From contig JAMCTA010000071.1 in NCBI GenBank assembly GCA_023381895.1, positions 1-63,681 of the forward strand: DNA of 63,681 bases. The letters are read 5' to 3'. Position numbers and translations under genes: made by a program. Each line of letters opens with the position of its first letter. Position 1 is the stretch's first letter. This document shows, piece after piece, positions 1 to 9,532 of this stretch. Under the pieces are notes generated by a model. That model made no database searches, was not told the DNA's origin, and worked only from the letters and a program-made list of their open reading frames with translations. Source of the stretch: Chloroflexota bacterium. Lineage in GTDB: Bacteria; Chloroflexota; UBA4733.

Positions 1-1
1 C

Positions 2-1153
2 TTGAGCAAGGCACTCTCGACTGTTGGTCACGCTGTGGCACCACGCAGCACGTTGCCTGTGACCGGTCACGTGCTGCTGAATACAGACAATGGGCGGCTT
101 CGCTTGGCTGGCACCAATATGGATATCGCGATTGTTGCCTGGATACCCGCGGAAGTCGATATCGAGGGCAGCATCAGCGTGCCCGCTCGCCTCTTCACCG
201 ACCTTATCAGCTCTCTTCCTACCGATAGGGTCGAGCTCGATCTTAACAGGCGCTCTCAGACACTGATCGTGCGCACCTCGCGGTTCGAGGCGAACGTCAA
301 GGGACTCGATGCGAGCGAGTTTCCTCGTATTGATCAAGTCAACGAGCCGCCGCTCGTCACAATAGAAGCGTCGGCACTGTGCGACGCCATCAGCGATGTG
401 CAGTTTGCCGCCGCCAAAGACGAGATGCGGCCACAGCTGGCTGGCCTTCTCCTCCGCTTGCGTGATAATGAGCTGACCCTCGTCGGCTGCGATTCCTTCC
501 GGCTCTCGATCCGCCGCCTTACCTTCGACAATCCGGTCGCAGTGGGGTCCCCGCAAGCGGGGATCGATCTCATCGTCCCGGCGCGCACGATGCAGGAAGT
601 ATCGCGTGCGTTTGGTGGCACGGAAGGCACGCTGACTATCACCACGACGCCAACCCGGACGCAGGTCCTCTTCCACTCTGAGTCCGTCGACATCGTGTCA
701 CGACTCATCGAGGGCAACTACGTCGACTTCGCTCGCCTTCTCGATCAGACCTCTCAGCACACTGTCCGAGTTGCGGTCACGACCAGTGATCTCCAGCGCG
801 CTGCTCGATTCACTTCTTTCGTTTCTCGGGATGCCAACAACGCCCTTCATCTCGATATCAAGCCCATCAAAGACGAGAATGGGCCAGGGACGGTCACGCT
901 CCAGGCTACCGCTGCCCAGGTAGGCGAGAATGTCACTGAGGTTGATGCCGTGGTTGAAGGTGGGGCGGCGGAGATCAATCTCGACAATACGTACCTGGCC
1001 GACGCCATCGCTGCCATCCATACGCAGCAAACGGCTATCTGGACGACTCGCGGTCAGATGCTTCCAGTATTGCTCAAGCCTGTCGGGGGTTCCCACGAAG
1101 TGGGAAGCGAAGAAGCGCTCCACATGATCATGCCGATGCACCTCAACCGGTAG
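2..1153 (+). CDS. dnaN: DNA polymerase III beta subunit (sliding clamp), 5' end cut by window edge
   Basis: The ring-shaped processivity clamp that tethers replicative polymerase to DNA. The visible 383 residues begin inside the usual N-terminal motif (ALSTVGHAVAPRSTLPV at residues 4-20 of the visible part), where beta clamps normally have about ten further residues. The TTG at the edge is therefore probably internal and the true start lies outside the window. All three clamp domains are present, and the C-terminus ends in the typical MPMHLNR, close to the family's M-P-M-R-L ending. The stop is TAG at 1151. Family identity is certain from overall similarity. dnaA is not visible next to it, so nothing here shows whether this end lies near the origin. 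Confidence 0.95.
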   Translation: MSKALSTVGHAVAPRSTLPVTGHVLLNTDNGRLRLAGTNMDIAIVAWIPAEVDIEGSISVPARLFTDLISSLPTDRVELDLNRRSQTLIVRTSRFEANVKGLDASEFPRIDQVNEPPLVTIEASALCDAISDVQFAAAKDEMRPQLAGLLLRLRDNELTLVGCDSFRLSIRRLTFDNPVAVGSPQAGIDLIVPARTMQEVSRAFGGTEGTLTITTTPTRTQVLFHSESVDIVSRLIEGNYVDFARLLDQTSQHTVRVAVTTSDLQRAARFTSFVSRDANNALHLDIKPIKDENGPGTVTLQATAAQVGENVTEVDAVVEGGAAEINLDNTYLADAIAAIHTQQTAIWTTRGQMLPVLLKPVGGSHEVGSEEALHMIMPMHLNR

Positions 1154-1216
1154 TAGCGCTCGACACGCCGTCTGGCGTCGCGAAATGTGGAGAAGCCACG
1201 ATAGTCATCAGAGCGG

Positions 1217-1289
1217 CGCCTCCGGCAGGACTCGAACCCGCGACCAACCGCTTAGAAGGCGGCCGCTCTATCCGCTGAGCTACGGAGGC
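1217..1289 (-). tRNA. tRNA-Arg (anticodon UCU)
   Basis: Read on the minus strand, a full 73-nt cloverleaf can be folded by eye. It has a GCCTCCG/CGGAGGC acceptor stem, a GCTC/GAGC D stem, an anticodon stem GCCGC/GCGGT around the loop CTTCTAA, and a GCGGG/CCTGC T stem with TTCGAGT loop. The anticodon at positions 34-36 is TCT, giving Arg. CCA is not encoded. The gene converges on dnaN. About 290 bp between it and the next gene hold nothing else I can support. Confidence 0.93.
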
Positions 1290-1581
1290 ACGGCACCATA
1301 GTAACGAATTCCGTCACAGAAGAGGCTGCCGGAACTGGCGTTCCACCTCGCTGACCTGAGCGAGCCAACGTTGAGAAATAGCCCCGGCCAATTGCACCGT
1401 CGTCTACTCATATCCCGTATCCTCGACATCAGTAGGTTCCCGTAGCGATGATGGCGATTCACGGTCTGTGCGCTACTATAGGATGCGACCTGAGTAGGCG
1501 AGAAGAAGGATCCGTCGCAGTCGTCGAGGGACCAGCTCACTCTCGGGCATCTGGTACCACAGCAGGTTTTTGTGTCAGATC

Positions 1582-2643
1582 ATGATCAGGCGAAACGCAG
1601 TGGATATGGCTAGGATGTGGTTAGCTCCTCTAGTGGACGTGCGTCTGACGGTGGGAGAGCTGCTGTTCAGTAGTATCGTCGTCGTCCTTTTCGCGCTCAC
1701 GTTGTGGTACTTGACTGCGCGGCCGAGCCCTCTTCAGCGCAAACGGCAATCGGTCTCAGCCAGCCAGCACACGCTCAGCGCCTACGTCGCCCTGGCCAAA
1801 CCTCGCATCATCCCCCTTCTACTCGTTCCTACTGCTGCTGCAATGCTCATGGCCGAGCGTCTCCAACCCCTTCCCTTCACGAGCTTCGTGCGCATCTTCG
1901 CGTTCACGCTTTTCGGTGGTGCTCTCGCCGCCATGGGTGCACACGTCTTCAACAGCTACGTCGATCGCGACATTGACGCAGCGATGCGCCGGACACGCTC
2001 CCGGCCTTTCCCTTCCGGTCAAGTGAACCCAGAGCGCGCCCTCCTCTTCGGCGCCCTGCTCACCGTCAGTGCCACACTATTGCTCGCCTTGACGGTCAAC
2101 TTCCTTGCGGCCGGTCTTGCGCTCGCCGGGAACCTTTTCTACGTCTTGGTCTACTCTATATGGCTCAAACGCCGCACTCCTCAGAACATCGTCATCGGCG
2201 GAGCTGCGGGGGCAGTACCTCCACTTGTGGGATGGGCCGCTGTTACTCACCAGATCGGATTACCTGCCGTCTTGCTCTTTGCCATCATCTACTTTTGGAC
2301 ACCTGCCCACTTCTGGGCGCTGGCACTGGTACGTGAGGAGGATTACCGCGCTGCTGGAGTCCCGATGCTCCCAATTGTTCGCGGTAGAGACTCGACCTAC
2401 CGGGGGATTCTCGAATACACGCTCCTACTCGTGCTCGCAACCATTGCGCTCTTCCTCACCCGCTCCATGGGACTGGTCTATATGCTTACAGCAAGCGTGT
2501 TGGGAATTGGCTTCCTTCTCAAGTCATTCCAGCTGATGCGCAAGCCATCGACGGCGCTGGCGTGGTCTCTCTTCAAGTATTCGAACGTCTACCTGGCCTT
2601 GCTCTACTGTGCGATGGTCGTCGACCGTCTCACCTCCCACTGA
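1582..2643 (+). CDS. ctaB: Protoheme IX farnesyltransferase (heme O synthase)
   Basis: An integral membrane UbiA-superfamily prenyltransferase that adds a farnesyl group to heme b, giving heme O for heme-copper oxidases. The two metal/diphosphate motifs are visible: NSYVDRDIDAAM (N-x3-D-x3-D) in the first half, and EEDYRAAGVPMLP after the YFWTPAHFWALAL segment. The catalytic core starts near AYVALAKPRI. About 50 residues lie ahead of it, including an extra hydrophobic segment (LLFSSIVVVLFALTLWYL), so the protein is longer than the usual 290-300 residues. Starts at 1570 (TTG), 1582 (ATG) and 1606 (ATG) are all possible and none has a strong ribosome-binding site. ctaG, also for oxidase assembly, lies 55 kb away. 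Confidence 0.9.
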   Translation: MIRRNAVDMARMWLAPLVDVRLTVGELLFSSIVVVLFALTLWYLTARPSPLQRKRQSVSASQHTLSAYVALAKPRIIPLLLVPTAAAMLMAERLQPLPFTSFVRIFAFTLFGGALAAMGAHVFNSYVDRDIDAAMRRTRSRPFPSGQVNPERALLFGALLTVSATLLLALTVNFLAAGLALAGNLFYVLVYSIWLKRRTPQNIVIGGAAGAVPPLVGWAAVTHQIGLPAVLLFAIIYFWTPAHFWALALVREEDYRAAGVPMLPIVRGRDSTYRGILEYTLLLVLATIALFLTRSMGLVYMLTASVLGIGFLLKSFQLMRKPSTALAWSLFKYSNVYLALLYCAMVVDRLTSH

Positions 2644-2992
2644 TCTCGCAAGCGCGAATACCGCAGGCAGTACCCACCACAAGTCCTCTATCCACTGCTG
2701 TGCGCGAAGGAACGCATTTACCCTACAAGCAGCGCCATGTGGCCGTGACGGCCCGTAGTGAGCCTACCAGTTGGGCGTGTGCGGCACCGAAAATGGAGCA
2801 TGCGCGGCAGAAAGAATCTCTCAAGAGGAGGCACCAGAGAGCCACGGCGTGGGGAGAAGATATGCCAGGAAGTCGTGCCGTTGGCACGCCCTGGCTGGCA
2901 GAGACGGCACGACACTATACGCCTAGTAGCGCTCGCAACGAAGAGCCTCGAGTGGACGCTGTCAACGTCACGGGGAGAGGGACAACGCAGGC

Positions 2993-3026
2993 AAAAGAAA
3001 ACGCCCCCCGCTCTGTTGGGGGAGGC
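2993..3026 (-). terminator. Intrinsic terminator of the small membrane-protein gene
   Basis: On the minus strand a G/C-only stem (CCCCC, loop AACAGAGC, GGGGG with wobble extension) is followed by GTTTTCTTTTG. It lies about 30 nt downstream of the stop of the 95-residue gene at 3056-3343, the right distance for a rho-independent terminator. The rest of the 2644-3055 gap contains a short CGTGCC-GTT-GGCACG hairpin and no coding region I can support. Confidence 0.7.
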
Positions 3027-3055
3027 TTACGTCTTTCTAAGGAGATTGAGCTTGC

Positions 3056-3343
3056 CTAGTGGATCACACCGCTCGAGAGGAGAACCCGGAAGACGCCAAT
3101 CAACATCACTGCGAAGATCAGCGGAACGATAACCAAGTTGAGGTATCGAGCGGCTATCGCAAGCTCGCGGCTGCCATTCGTCGCCAGCACTTCCTTCTCG
3201 ACAACGAAGATCAGAAGAAGGAGGAAGCCTGCGACACCGATAGCAGCTGCGGCAGAAAGGGAATTCACGCTCGATACAATTGCTGCGATCACCGCGGTGG
3301 TGACTGCGGAAGCCATCTTCGAGTTCCCTTTCCTCTTGCCCAC
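3056..3343 (-). CDS. Small membrane protein of unknown function (two membrane segments)
   Basis: I do not recognise a family. The 95-residue product has a basic start (MGKRKGNSK), a first hydrophobic segment around residues 33-50 (AIGVAGFLLLLIFVV) and a second around 68-85 (LNLVIVPLIFAVMLIGVF). The short charged stretch between them contains the positive charges (R59, R66). A second possible start is the ATG at 3316 (MASAV). Coding status is supported by the hydrophobic pattern, a good terminator just downstream, and divergent arrangement with the following gene. No function is inferred. Confidence 0.6.
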   Translation of the reverse strand: MGKRKGNSKMASAVTTAVIAAIVSSVNSLSAAAAIGVAGFLLLLIFVVEKEVLATNGSRELAIAARYLNLVIVPLIFAVMLIGVFRVLLSSGVIH

Positions 3344-3514
3344 TGGTGACAGTGTCGCGAGGCGAGATAACGTGCTTCCTTACAAGAGCGAAGAGAGCTA
3401 GCGATCCGACCCTTCTCCTCCGCGAGCTGGTTCGCCGTCAATCCGGCACAGGAGTTGCGCAACAGGAAACACGTCACGGAAGACTCGCAGAGCGTGAGAT
3501 AAGGAGGAACAAGG

Positions 3515-4864
3515 GTGTCAACCGATCCGTCACTACGCCTCCTGATCATTGGCCTCGACGGCGCTAGCCCTCAGCTCCTCTTTGAGCGCTTCCGACCTAG
3601 CCTGCCGGCTATTTCGCAGCTTCTCGACACCTCGATCTGGGGAGAGCTCGAGTCCGTTCTCCCTGCGACATCACTTCCGGCATGGCCAGCGCTCTTCAGC
3701 GGACGTGACCCCGGCGAGCTCGGCATCTATGGCGCGCGGCAACGAACCGGCCACAGTTATGGATCAGGCCACCCGGTGACGTCACGCAGCGTAAACGTGG
3801 AGAGGATCTGGGATCTCCTTGCTCGCGAGCACTTACAGTCAGTAATCGTTGGCGCCCCGCCCAGCTATCCACCGCGCCCGGTTCTAGGAGTCAGCGTCGG
3901 CTGCGTACTGACACCAACTAATGCCCCTCACTTCACGTGGCCAATGAACTTGTCTACGACGATCCGAGAGCGCTTCCCTCACTACACATTCGATCTCCGC
4001 GAGCACTATGGCCAGACGCTTGCCTCAGCACTACAGGAATCGGCGGAGATCACGCGACAGCATTTCGAGCTTGTGCGCTTCCTCATCGCTGCGGAACAAC
4101 CAGCCTGTGCTGTAGTGGTCGATCCAACCCTAGATCGCCTTCAACATCTCCACTGGGATCATCCCGAGGCTCTCCTCCAGCACTGCCAGCTTCTTGACCG
4201 TCAGATCGCGGAGACTCTCGAGATTCTCAGCCCCAACACCGCCGTCTTGCTCATCTCAGATCACGGTGCCCGCGCATCGCTCGGAGGTTTTGCGGTGAAC
4301 GATTGGCTGATTCAGCAGGGACTCCTCAAGCTGACCGAGATGCCACCTTCTCCGGCCCTTCTCACCGGTGTCTCCGTCGACTGGCAACACACCACGGCAT
4401 GGGCGGAGGGTAGCCAGGTGACGCGTATTACACTGAACGTCACTGGGCGGGAGTCTCAAGGCACCGTAGAGCCGCGAAGCTATGACCGCGTCCGGAACGA
4501 GATCAAGCGCCTCCTCGAGAGTCTCACTGGGGCCAATGGGCGCACAATGAGCAACCGAGCGCACAAGCCTGAAGAAGTGTTCGTGCGAACAGCAGGGGTC
4601 CCGCCGGACCTCATCTGCACGCTTGGCGGCATGGGTTACCGGCCGATTTCCTCTGTAGGACACCAAGAGCTGTTTCTCTCACCAATGCCAAATCACTCTA
4701 TGGGTAATCACGCCGAGCACGGCATCTTCATGCTGCACTGGCCCCACCACGGCCCGAATGGCAAGCGTCAGGGCATTCGCCTTCTCGATGTCTTTCCAAC
4801 CTTACTGTCAGTGCTCGAGCTCAAGTCACCGGCAACCTTGACCGGCGTAGAACTCATTGCCTAG
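3515..4864 (+). CDS. Alkaline phosphatase superfamily phosphodiesterase/nucleotide pyrophosphatase-like protein
   Basis: Belongs to the type I phosphodiesterase/nucleotide pyrophosphatase branch of the alkaline phosphatase superfamily (two-metal hydrolases of phosphate esters). The metal site can be traced: IIGLDGASPQ near residue 14 (first Asp), the nucleophile region LPATSLPAW near residue 52, VVVDPTLDRLQH in the middle, LLISDHGA (D-H-G) near residue 247, and a late His in NHAEHGIFML. There is no signal peptide, so it probably acts in the cytoplasm. The GTG start at 3515 is chosen because AAGGAGG lies seven bases upstream. It may act on a nucleotide or a lipid-linked phosphate; the substrate cannot be read from sequence. 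Confidence 0.8.
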   Translation: MSTDPSLRLLIIGLDGASPQLLFERFRPSLPAISQLLDTSIWGELESVLPATSLPAWPALFSGRDPGELGIYGARQRTGHSYGSGHPVTSRSVNVERIWDLLAREHLQSVIVGAPPSYPPRPVLGVSVGCVLTPTNAPHFTWPMNLSTTIRERFPHYTFDLREHYGQTLASALQESAEITRQHFELVRFLIAAEQPACAVVVDPTLDRLQHLHWDHPEALLQHCQLLDRQIAETLEILSPNTAVLLISDHGARASLGGFAVNDWLIQQGLLKLTEMPPSPALLTGVSVDWQHTTAWAEGSQVTRITLNVTGRESQGTVEPRSYDRVRNEIKRLLESLTGANGRTMSNRAHKPEEVFVRTAGVPPDLICTLGGMGYRPISSVGHQELFLSPMPNHSMGNHAEHGIFMLHWPHHGPNGKRQGIRLLDVFPTLLSVLELKSPATLTGVELIA

Positions 4865-4912
4865 CACCAAACGGGACAACAGCGCTCCGCCCATAGTCGC
4901 CCTCTCGGATGA

Positions 4913-6904
4913 TCAGGGAACTGTGACGAGTCCGAGGGGAATCTCACCACCGAGTTGTTCGTCGTGGGGGCCGCGCACTTGCAAGACGTGGAATCCTTGC
5001 ACCTGGTACAACCCGGCGACAAGAGGATACTGGCCCGCTGGCAAGGGGTTCTTCGCTTGCGCGACGAGCCACGTCACGAGCACATCGCCGCGGTGCAGAT
5101 CGCGGTTGCTCACGCCGAGATTGTCGGCCTGCGCCAGCGTATGGCGCTGGGCATCGTAGAGGTGAACGAAGATACGCAAGGGTGGATCTGACGCTAGAGC
5201 AGCGTTCGTCACCTCCCAGAGCAGGGTTACCGCGATAGAGCGCCGCGACGGCTGGAGCTCGACCGAAGAAGCGAGGAGCATCGCTCCCCCCTCCAAGTGA
5301 AACGGACCGGCGGGATGGAGCAGTGGATCGAGGTTCAGCACCGTGACCTCAGCAGAGTGCGCTGGTAAGCGCAGAATACGATACGGGGAGCCACCTCCCA
5401 ATGGCACAGCTCCAAGATGCTCCAGGATAGCCACGGCTCTTGTCTGCTGATCCAAGGTGATGTAGCGCGCCTCAGTACCTGACGGAATGACGACTGCTTC
5501 TTGAGGAGCAAACTGAGTGACTGACGGGCTTAGCTTTGCAGCTGCCAGATAAGCGAAGACGGCCTTTGCATCTCCTTGATCAGATGCGAGAAAGGCGCGC
5601 GTCGGAGCTCTGTTCGGTGCGCGGAGATCCTGTGCCGCCTGCAATGACTCGCTGACCGGAATGCCATAGTCTCCCCCCGCTTCATGAACCGCCAGTGACC
5701 GATAGAACGCCACGTCCCGCAGGAGATAGAGGCCCACGAGACCGGCAAAGAGTCCCCAGCGCAGCCAGAGCTTAAGTGTTGGGCGCTGCAGAACGCGGCT
5801 TACGTCCCGGCTCAACCCAGTAATTCCGGCCGTCAGCAGTATCACAAGCAAAGGCAGCAAGAACACGAAGTAGTGCGGCAAAATGGGCGTGGCGCTACGC
5901 GATGCAATGAGTGTGGGGAGCAGAACCAACGCAAGCGTCACGGTCCCGACCACGTGCAGATCTGGCTGTCCCGCTGTACGGCGCTGCAGGATCCATCGCA
6001 CCATCTCCACGCCACCCAGAAGCAGCAGTGCCAGCACAAGCCAGTCTCCTGGTGATGGACCAACGGGCGGCAGCTTCTCTTGAAGCGACAACGGCCCGAA
6101 GAAGAGCTTCATCTGCCAGCCTGCCACCAACCACCACAGCACTCGCCAGGGCTCGAGGGTGAGAGCGGGCCGGGCCGACACTTGATACAGAGCTCCAAGG
6201 AGGTCAGCGAAGTGATGGCGCCACTCGTAGAGACCAAACGGCGCCCCCAACAGCACAAAGCATAGCCCCGCAAGCACGACAGCCGAGATAGCCTGTGGCG
6301 CCTGGGAGCGCCATCGTGCGCCAAAAGCTGCCACGATAACGCCACACACGAAGATCTCCGGGATGGCGGCTGGATGCAGCTGCCAGAGCAGTGCGAGCGC
6401 AACACCGGAACCGACGAGCCACCATATGCGCCCCTCAGCAAGCGCGAGGATCAGACTGCTCAGGAGCAATACCGTGAGCGGAGGCATCAGCTCGGGCGCC
6501 CAAATTTTACGCGAGTAGTGCACAGCGAGTGGATCAATAGCCAGAAGTGCCGCGGCAATGAGGGCAAACTGCCAGCCAGTAGCACGGCGCAGGACGAGGA
6601 AAAGTACGATACAGGCTATCACATTCCACATAGTGACCCAGGCGGTAAGAACGTAAGGGGAAGTGGAAACGAGAAGCGCCGGGGCCATGAGGTAGACGAA
6701 GAGCGGCGAGTTATGCAATCCACCGGATGTCAAAATGCTTGTCGCGGGGGCACCCTCACCTTGAACAAATCGCAGCGCGAGTAGTGCCACGCGCGACTCA
6801 TCAAACTTGAACTCGATCTGATCGAAGAGAACGAGCCGAGGAATCGCCGCGGCAAGAGCCAGCACAATGACGAGCACGACCGTCACGCGGGATGGGCGCT
6901 TCAC
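4913..6904 (-). CDS. ArnT/PMT-like membrane glycosyltransferase (GT39/GT83 type)
   Basis: A 663-residue polytopic membrane protein. After a first membrane segment (residues 5-23) comes KFDESR with the D35-E36 pair that serves as catalytic acid in protein-mannosyltransferase and ArnT families. Next are ten or so hydrophobic segments including the typical LLAIDPLAVHYSRKIW loop. The last 170 residues form a soluble, beta-rich C-terminal domain, probably outside the membrane. Such enzymes transfer a sugar from a polyprenyl phosphate donor to a lipid or protein. The GTG start overlaps the selB stop by four bases (GTGA), so the gene is translationally coupled to selB although no functional link is obvious. 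Confidence 0.78.
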   Translation of the reverse strand: MKRPSRVTVVLVIVLALAAAIPRLVLFDQIEFKFDESRVALLALRFVQGEGAPATSILTSGGLHNSPLFVYLMAPALLVSTSPYVLTAWVTMWNVIACIVLFLVLRRATGWQFALIAAALLAIDPLAVHYSRKIWAPELMPPLTVLLLSSLILALAEGRIWWLVGSGVALALLWQLHPAAIPEIFVCGVIVAAFGARWRSQAPQAISAVVLAGLCFVLLGAPFGLYEWRHHFADLLGALYQVSARPALTLEPWRVLWWLVAGWQMKLFFGPLSLQEKLPPVGPSPGDWLVLALLLLGGVEMVRWILQRRTAGQPDLHVVGTVTLALVLLPTLIASRSATPILPHYFVFLLPLLVILLTAGITGLSRDVSRVLQRPTLKLWLRWGLFAGLVGLYLLRDVAFYRSLAVHEAGGDYGIPVSESLQAAQDLRAPNRAPTRAFLASDQGDAKAVFAYLAAAKLSPSVTQFAPQEAVVIPSGTEARYITLDQQTRAVAILEHLGAVPLGGGSPYRILRLPAHSAEVTVLNLDPLLHPAGPFHLEGGAMLLASSVELQPSRRSIAVTLLWEVTNAALASDPPLRIFVHLYDAQRHTLAQADNLGVSNRDLHRGDVLVTWLVAQAKNPLPAGQYPLVAGLYQVQGFHVLQVRGPHDEQLGGEIPLGLVTVP

Positions 6905-8787
6905 TCCACCCGCGGCATCTCTAGGTACCAGTCCGGAATCCGAACCAGGGCGCGCGTGTCCTGCTCTCGCCGTGTGACGCGCTGCCCATCGAGATGGTCC
7001 AAGAGCGCAAGTGCGCTGCGTCGGTTCGTGCCTAGGAGGTCGCGCACCTGGGCCACAGTGACGGGCCCGCGTTGCAGCGCCTCGATCACAGAGCGAACAC
7101 TCTTCCTATACACCGTCGTCGTGAGGGCTAGTGTGTCACTCAGCTTGACGATTTCTCCTCTCTCCATGAGAAAGGAGATCAGATCACTTTCCCTCTCATC
7201 TTCCAAGACGTCTACCAGGCTCGGCGGGACCATACCTCCTTGCCCGAGCTGATGCAAGATCTGTTGCGTTCGAACCCGATCATGCTCGTTCAATACTGGC
7301 TGGAACGAAGGAAGATGCGCGGCGGGCCCTACCAGCACGATCACGCTTTGGGCCACGAGCGCTCGCTCAACTGCAGACCAGGCTGCCAGCTCAAGACCGA
7401 GCCGTGTTCGCAGCTCTTCGCGAGGAATCCCGGTACGTAGCGGAAAGCGCTCGTGAAAAGATCCAACTATTCCCCTCACACGTTCGCACAGGATGTCCCA
7501 TCCTTCTACGCCGATAGCCCATTCCTCCAGCCGGACGGCAGCATTGGTGTCCGCCAGCTTACTAAGGCTCACCCGGATAGAGTCCTGAGAAAGCTGTAAG
7601 CGCTCTGCGAGCTCTCTCACTGACCACAGGCGCGATCCTTGCAATAGAGCGCCGGCGAGCTGCGTTCCTTCCAGCTCAGGCGCGAGGAGAGTCGCCGGCC
7701 GGCCGCGGATCACACGCGGTGGATGAGCGTCCAGTACCGTTCCGCCTCCGATGGTCCCCCCAGGCGACGGTCGTCGCAGAATGAAGCGATCATCTCTTTG
7801 GGTCACGATCGGTTCCATCAACCGGAGCTGCGCGATGCCGCTCTGACCAGCGCCGAGCGAGCGCGCATCGAGAAGCCGGACCGACACGAGCACCTCAGCG
7901 GCGGCGAGGTAGAGGAATAAGCCATCACCGGAACGGAGTGTATGATCAGCATCCGGAAGCAAATGGAGAGTCGCATCGATTGTCTTGGTGGGATAAAAGC
8001 TTCCAGGGAGTGTGAGCACGTCTCCGCGGTGGACTTGGTCCACTGTGACACCCGCTAGGTTGACGGCAACGCGCGCACCCGCCGCCGCCCGTTCGACTTT
8101 CTGGCGATGTGTCTGTAAAGAGCGTATGCGCGAGAGCACACCTGGCGGCAGAAGCTCGACCTCCTCACCGACCGCGAGTACCCCATCGGTAAGCGTTCCC
8201 GCCACAATAGTGCCGTGCCCTGACAAGGTGAAGACGCGATCAATTGGTAATCGAGGAACCCCAGAGGTGTTGCGCACACGTACCGACAGCAGGACTGCCT
8301 CCAGGGCGAGTACCAGGTCATTGATACCAGTGTCAGTTACCGACGACACAGGAACCAGCGGAGCATCGTGCAGGCCCGTCGGAGCCAAAACCTCTCGCAA
8401 CTGCTCCCGCACAAGCTCGAGCCAGTCATCATCAACCAGATCGCATTTCGTGATCGCGACTACTCCGCGGGTGATCCCGAGAAGATCCACGATGGCGAGA
8501 TGCTCCCGTGTCTGCGGCATCACACCCTCATCTGCAGCCACGACTAGCAACACAGCGTCGATGCTCCCTACGCCGGCAAGCATGTTCTTGATGAAGCGCT
8601 CATGGCCCGGAACATCTACTAGGCTCACCTTGGCCCCGCTCGGGAGCGTCAGCCAGGCGAATCCCAGATCGATGGTCATCCCACGCCGTTTCTCTTCCGC
8701 AAGACGATCAGGATCGATACCGGTCAGTCGGTACACGAGCGTTGACTTCCCGTGATCGACGTGGCCCGCAGTTCCCACGACATACAT
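6901..8787 (-). CDS. selB: Selenocysteine-specific translation elongation factor
   Basis: GTPase that carries Sec-tRNA to UGA codons marked by a SECIS hairpin. G1 is GHVDHGKST at residues 8-16 from the chosen start, followed by RGMTIDLGFAW (switch I), DVPGHERFIKNM (G3) and TKCDLVDD (G4). Three beta-barrel domains follow, and then about 230 C-terminal residues made of winged helices, the SECIS-binding part that separates SelB from EF-Tu. The ATG at 8787 (MYVVGTAG) is preferred over the upstream in-frame GTG at 8844, which would overlap recR. selA, selD, tRNA-Sec and a selenoprotein are not in this window. It sits at the end of a dnaX-ybaB-recR run. Confidence 0.93.
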   Translation of the reverse strand: MYVVGTAGHVDHGKSTLVYRLTGIDPDRLAEEKRRGMTIDLGFAWLTLPSGAKVSLVDVPGHERFIKNMLAGVGSIDAVLLVVAADEGVMPQTREHLAIVDLLGITRGVVAITKCDLVDDDWLELVREQLREVLAPTGLHDAPLVPVSSVTDTGINDLVLALEAVLLSVRVRNTSGVPRLPIDRVFTLSGHGTIVAGTLTDGVLAVGEEVELLPPGVLSRIRSLQTHRQKVERAAAGARVAVNLAGVTVDQVHRGDVLTLPGSFYPTKTIDATLHLLPDADHTLRSGDGLFLYLAAAEVLVSVRLLDARSLGAGQSGIAQLRLMEPIVTQRDDRFILRRPSPGGTIGGGTVLDAHPPRVIRGRPATLLAPELEGTQLAGALLQGSRLWSVRELAERLQLSQDSIRVSLSKLADTNAAVRLEEWAIGVEGWDILCERVRGIVGSFHERFPLRTGIPREELRTRLGLELAAWSAVERALVAQSVIVLVGPAAHLPSFQPVLNEHDRVRTQQILHQLGQGGMVPPSLVDVLEDERESDLISFLMERGEIVKLSDTLALTTTVYRKSVRSVIEALQRGPVTVAQVRDLLGTNRRSALALLDHLDGQRVTRREQDTRALVRIPDWYLEMPRVE

Positions 8788-8821
8788 CTCAGTGCTTACC
8801 GTCTCGTCGATGAGCCGTGAG

Positions 8822-9445
8822 TCAGAGTGACCGGCGGCTCTCAATGGCCCGCGTTATAGTGAGATCGTCCGCGTACTCGAGATCGCCTCCTACGGGCAGG
8901 CCACGGCCAAGGCGCGTGATCACACCAGCAAAGCCCATCCGCTGCAACTCTCTCGCGGTGTAGTCAGCGGTGGCATCGCCCTCCAGGGTAGGGTTCGTCG
9001 CCAGCAGCACTTCCTCAACTCCCCCCCGCCGTACCCGAGCGAGCAGTTCGCGAATCCGCAGTTCGTCCGGGCCGATTCCTTCCAGCGGGTTCAGCGCGCC
9101 GTGCAGCACGTGATAGAGTCCTCGATAGGCGTGGGTGCGCTCCACCGCGACGGTATCGATGGGATCTTCCACGATACAGAGAAGACGGCGATCACGCCCG
9201 GGAGAGGCACAGATGAGGCAAGGTGACTCCTCCGTGAGGTTGAAACACTCCTCGCAGAGGATGATCTTCTCTTTCACGTCGATGATCGCCTGTGCAAGAG
9301 CTTGCGCCCGCTCACGCGGCGCGCGAAGGAGAAAGTAGGCAAGGCGCTGAGCCGTCTTCGGCCCAATTTGGGGGAGATGAGAAAGCTCATCAATGAGCGT
9401 CACCACAGGGCGAGCAACGCCCAAGTTCTCTACCACGCCAACCAT
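8822..9445 (-). CDS. recR: Recombination mediator protein RecR
   Basis: Works with RecO/RecF to load RecA at gaps and stalled forks. The order of domains is standard: helix-hairpin-helix (LSHLPQIGPKTAQRLAYFLL, residues 21-40), a four-cysteine zinc finger (C64, C67, C76, C79), a Toprim domain starting LLCIVEDPIDTVAVE, and a Walker-B-like C-terminal part. Its 207 residues match the usual length of about 200. It lies 87 bp downstream of ybaB on the same strand, the conserved dnaX-ybaB-recR order seen in many bacteria, which argues for one transcript. Confidence 0.95.
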   Translation of the reverse strand: MVGVVENLGVARPVVTLIDELSHLPQIGPKTAQRLAYFLLRAPRERAQALAQAIIDVKEKIILCEECFNLTEESPCLICASPGRDRRLLCIVEDPIDTVAVERTHAYRGLYHVLHGALNPLEGIGPDELRIRELLARVRRGGVEEVLLATNPTLEGDATADYTARELQRMGFAGVITRLGRGLPVGGDLEYADDLTITRAIESRRSL

Positions 9446-9532
9446 CTTTCTTGTGGCTCAGAAGCCTCACGTCGAGCGGCGATCACATCTCAGAAGCCCA
9501 GAAGTCAAGTACAGTACGCACAGCCACTCGCT

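Noticed and set aside
2644..3055. A protein gene in the gap after heme O synthase
   Set aside because: Two open frames cross the area, but they are basic and of random composition and run through a terminator of the opposite strand.
8012..8755. Long plus-strand open frame (247 codons) inside selB
   Set aside because: Ser/Arg/Thr-rich composition typical of the antisense frame of a GC-rich gene; selB itself is unmistakable.
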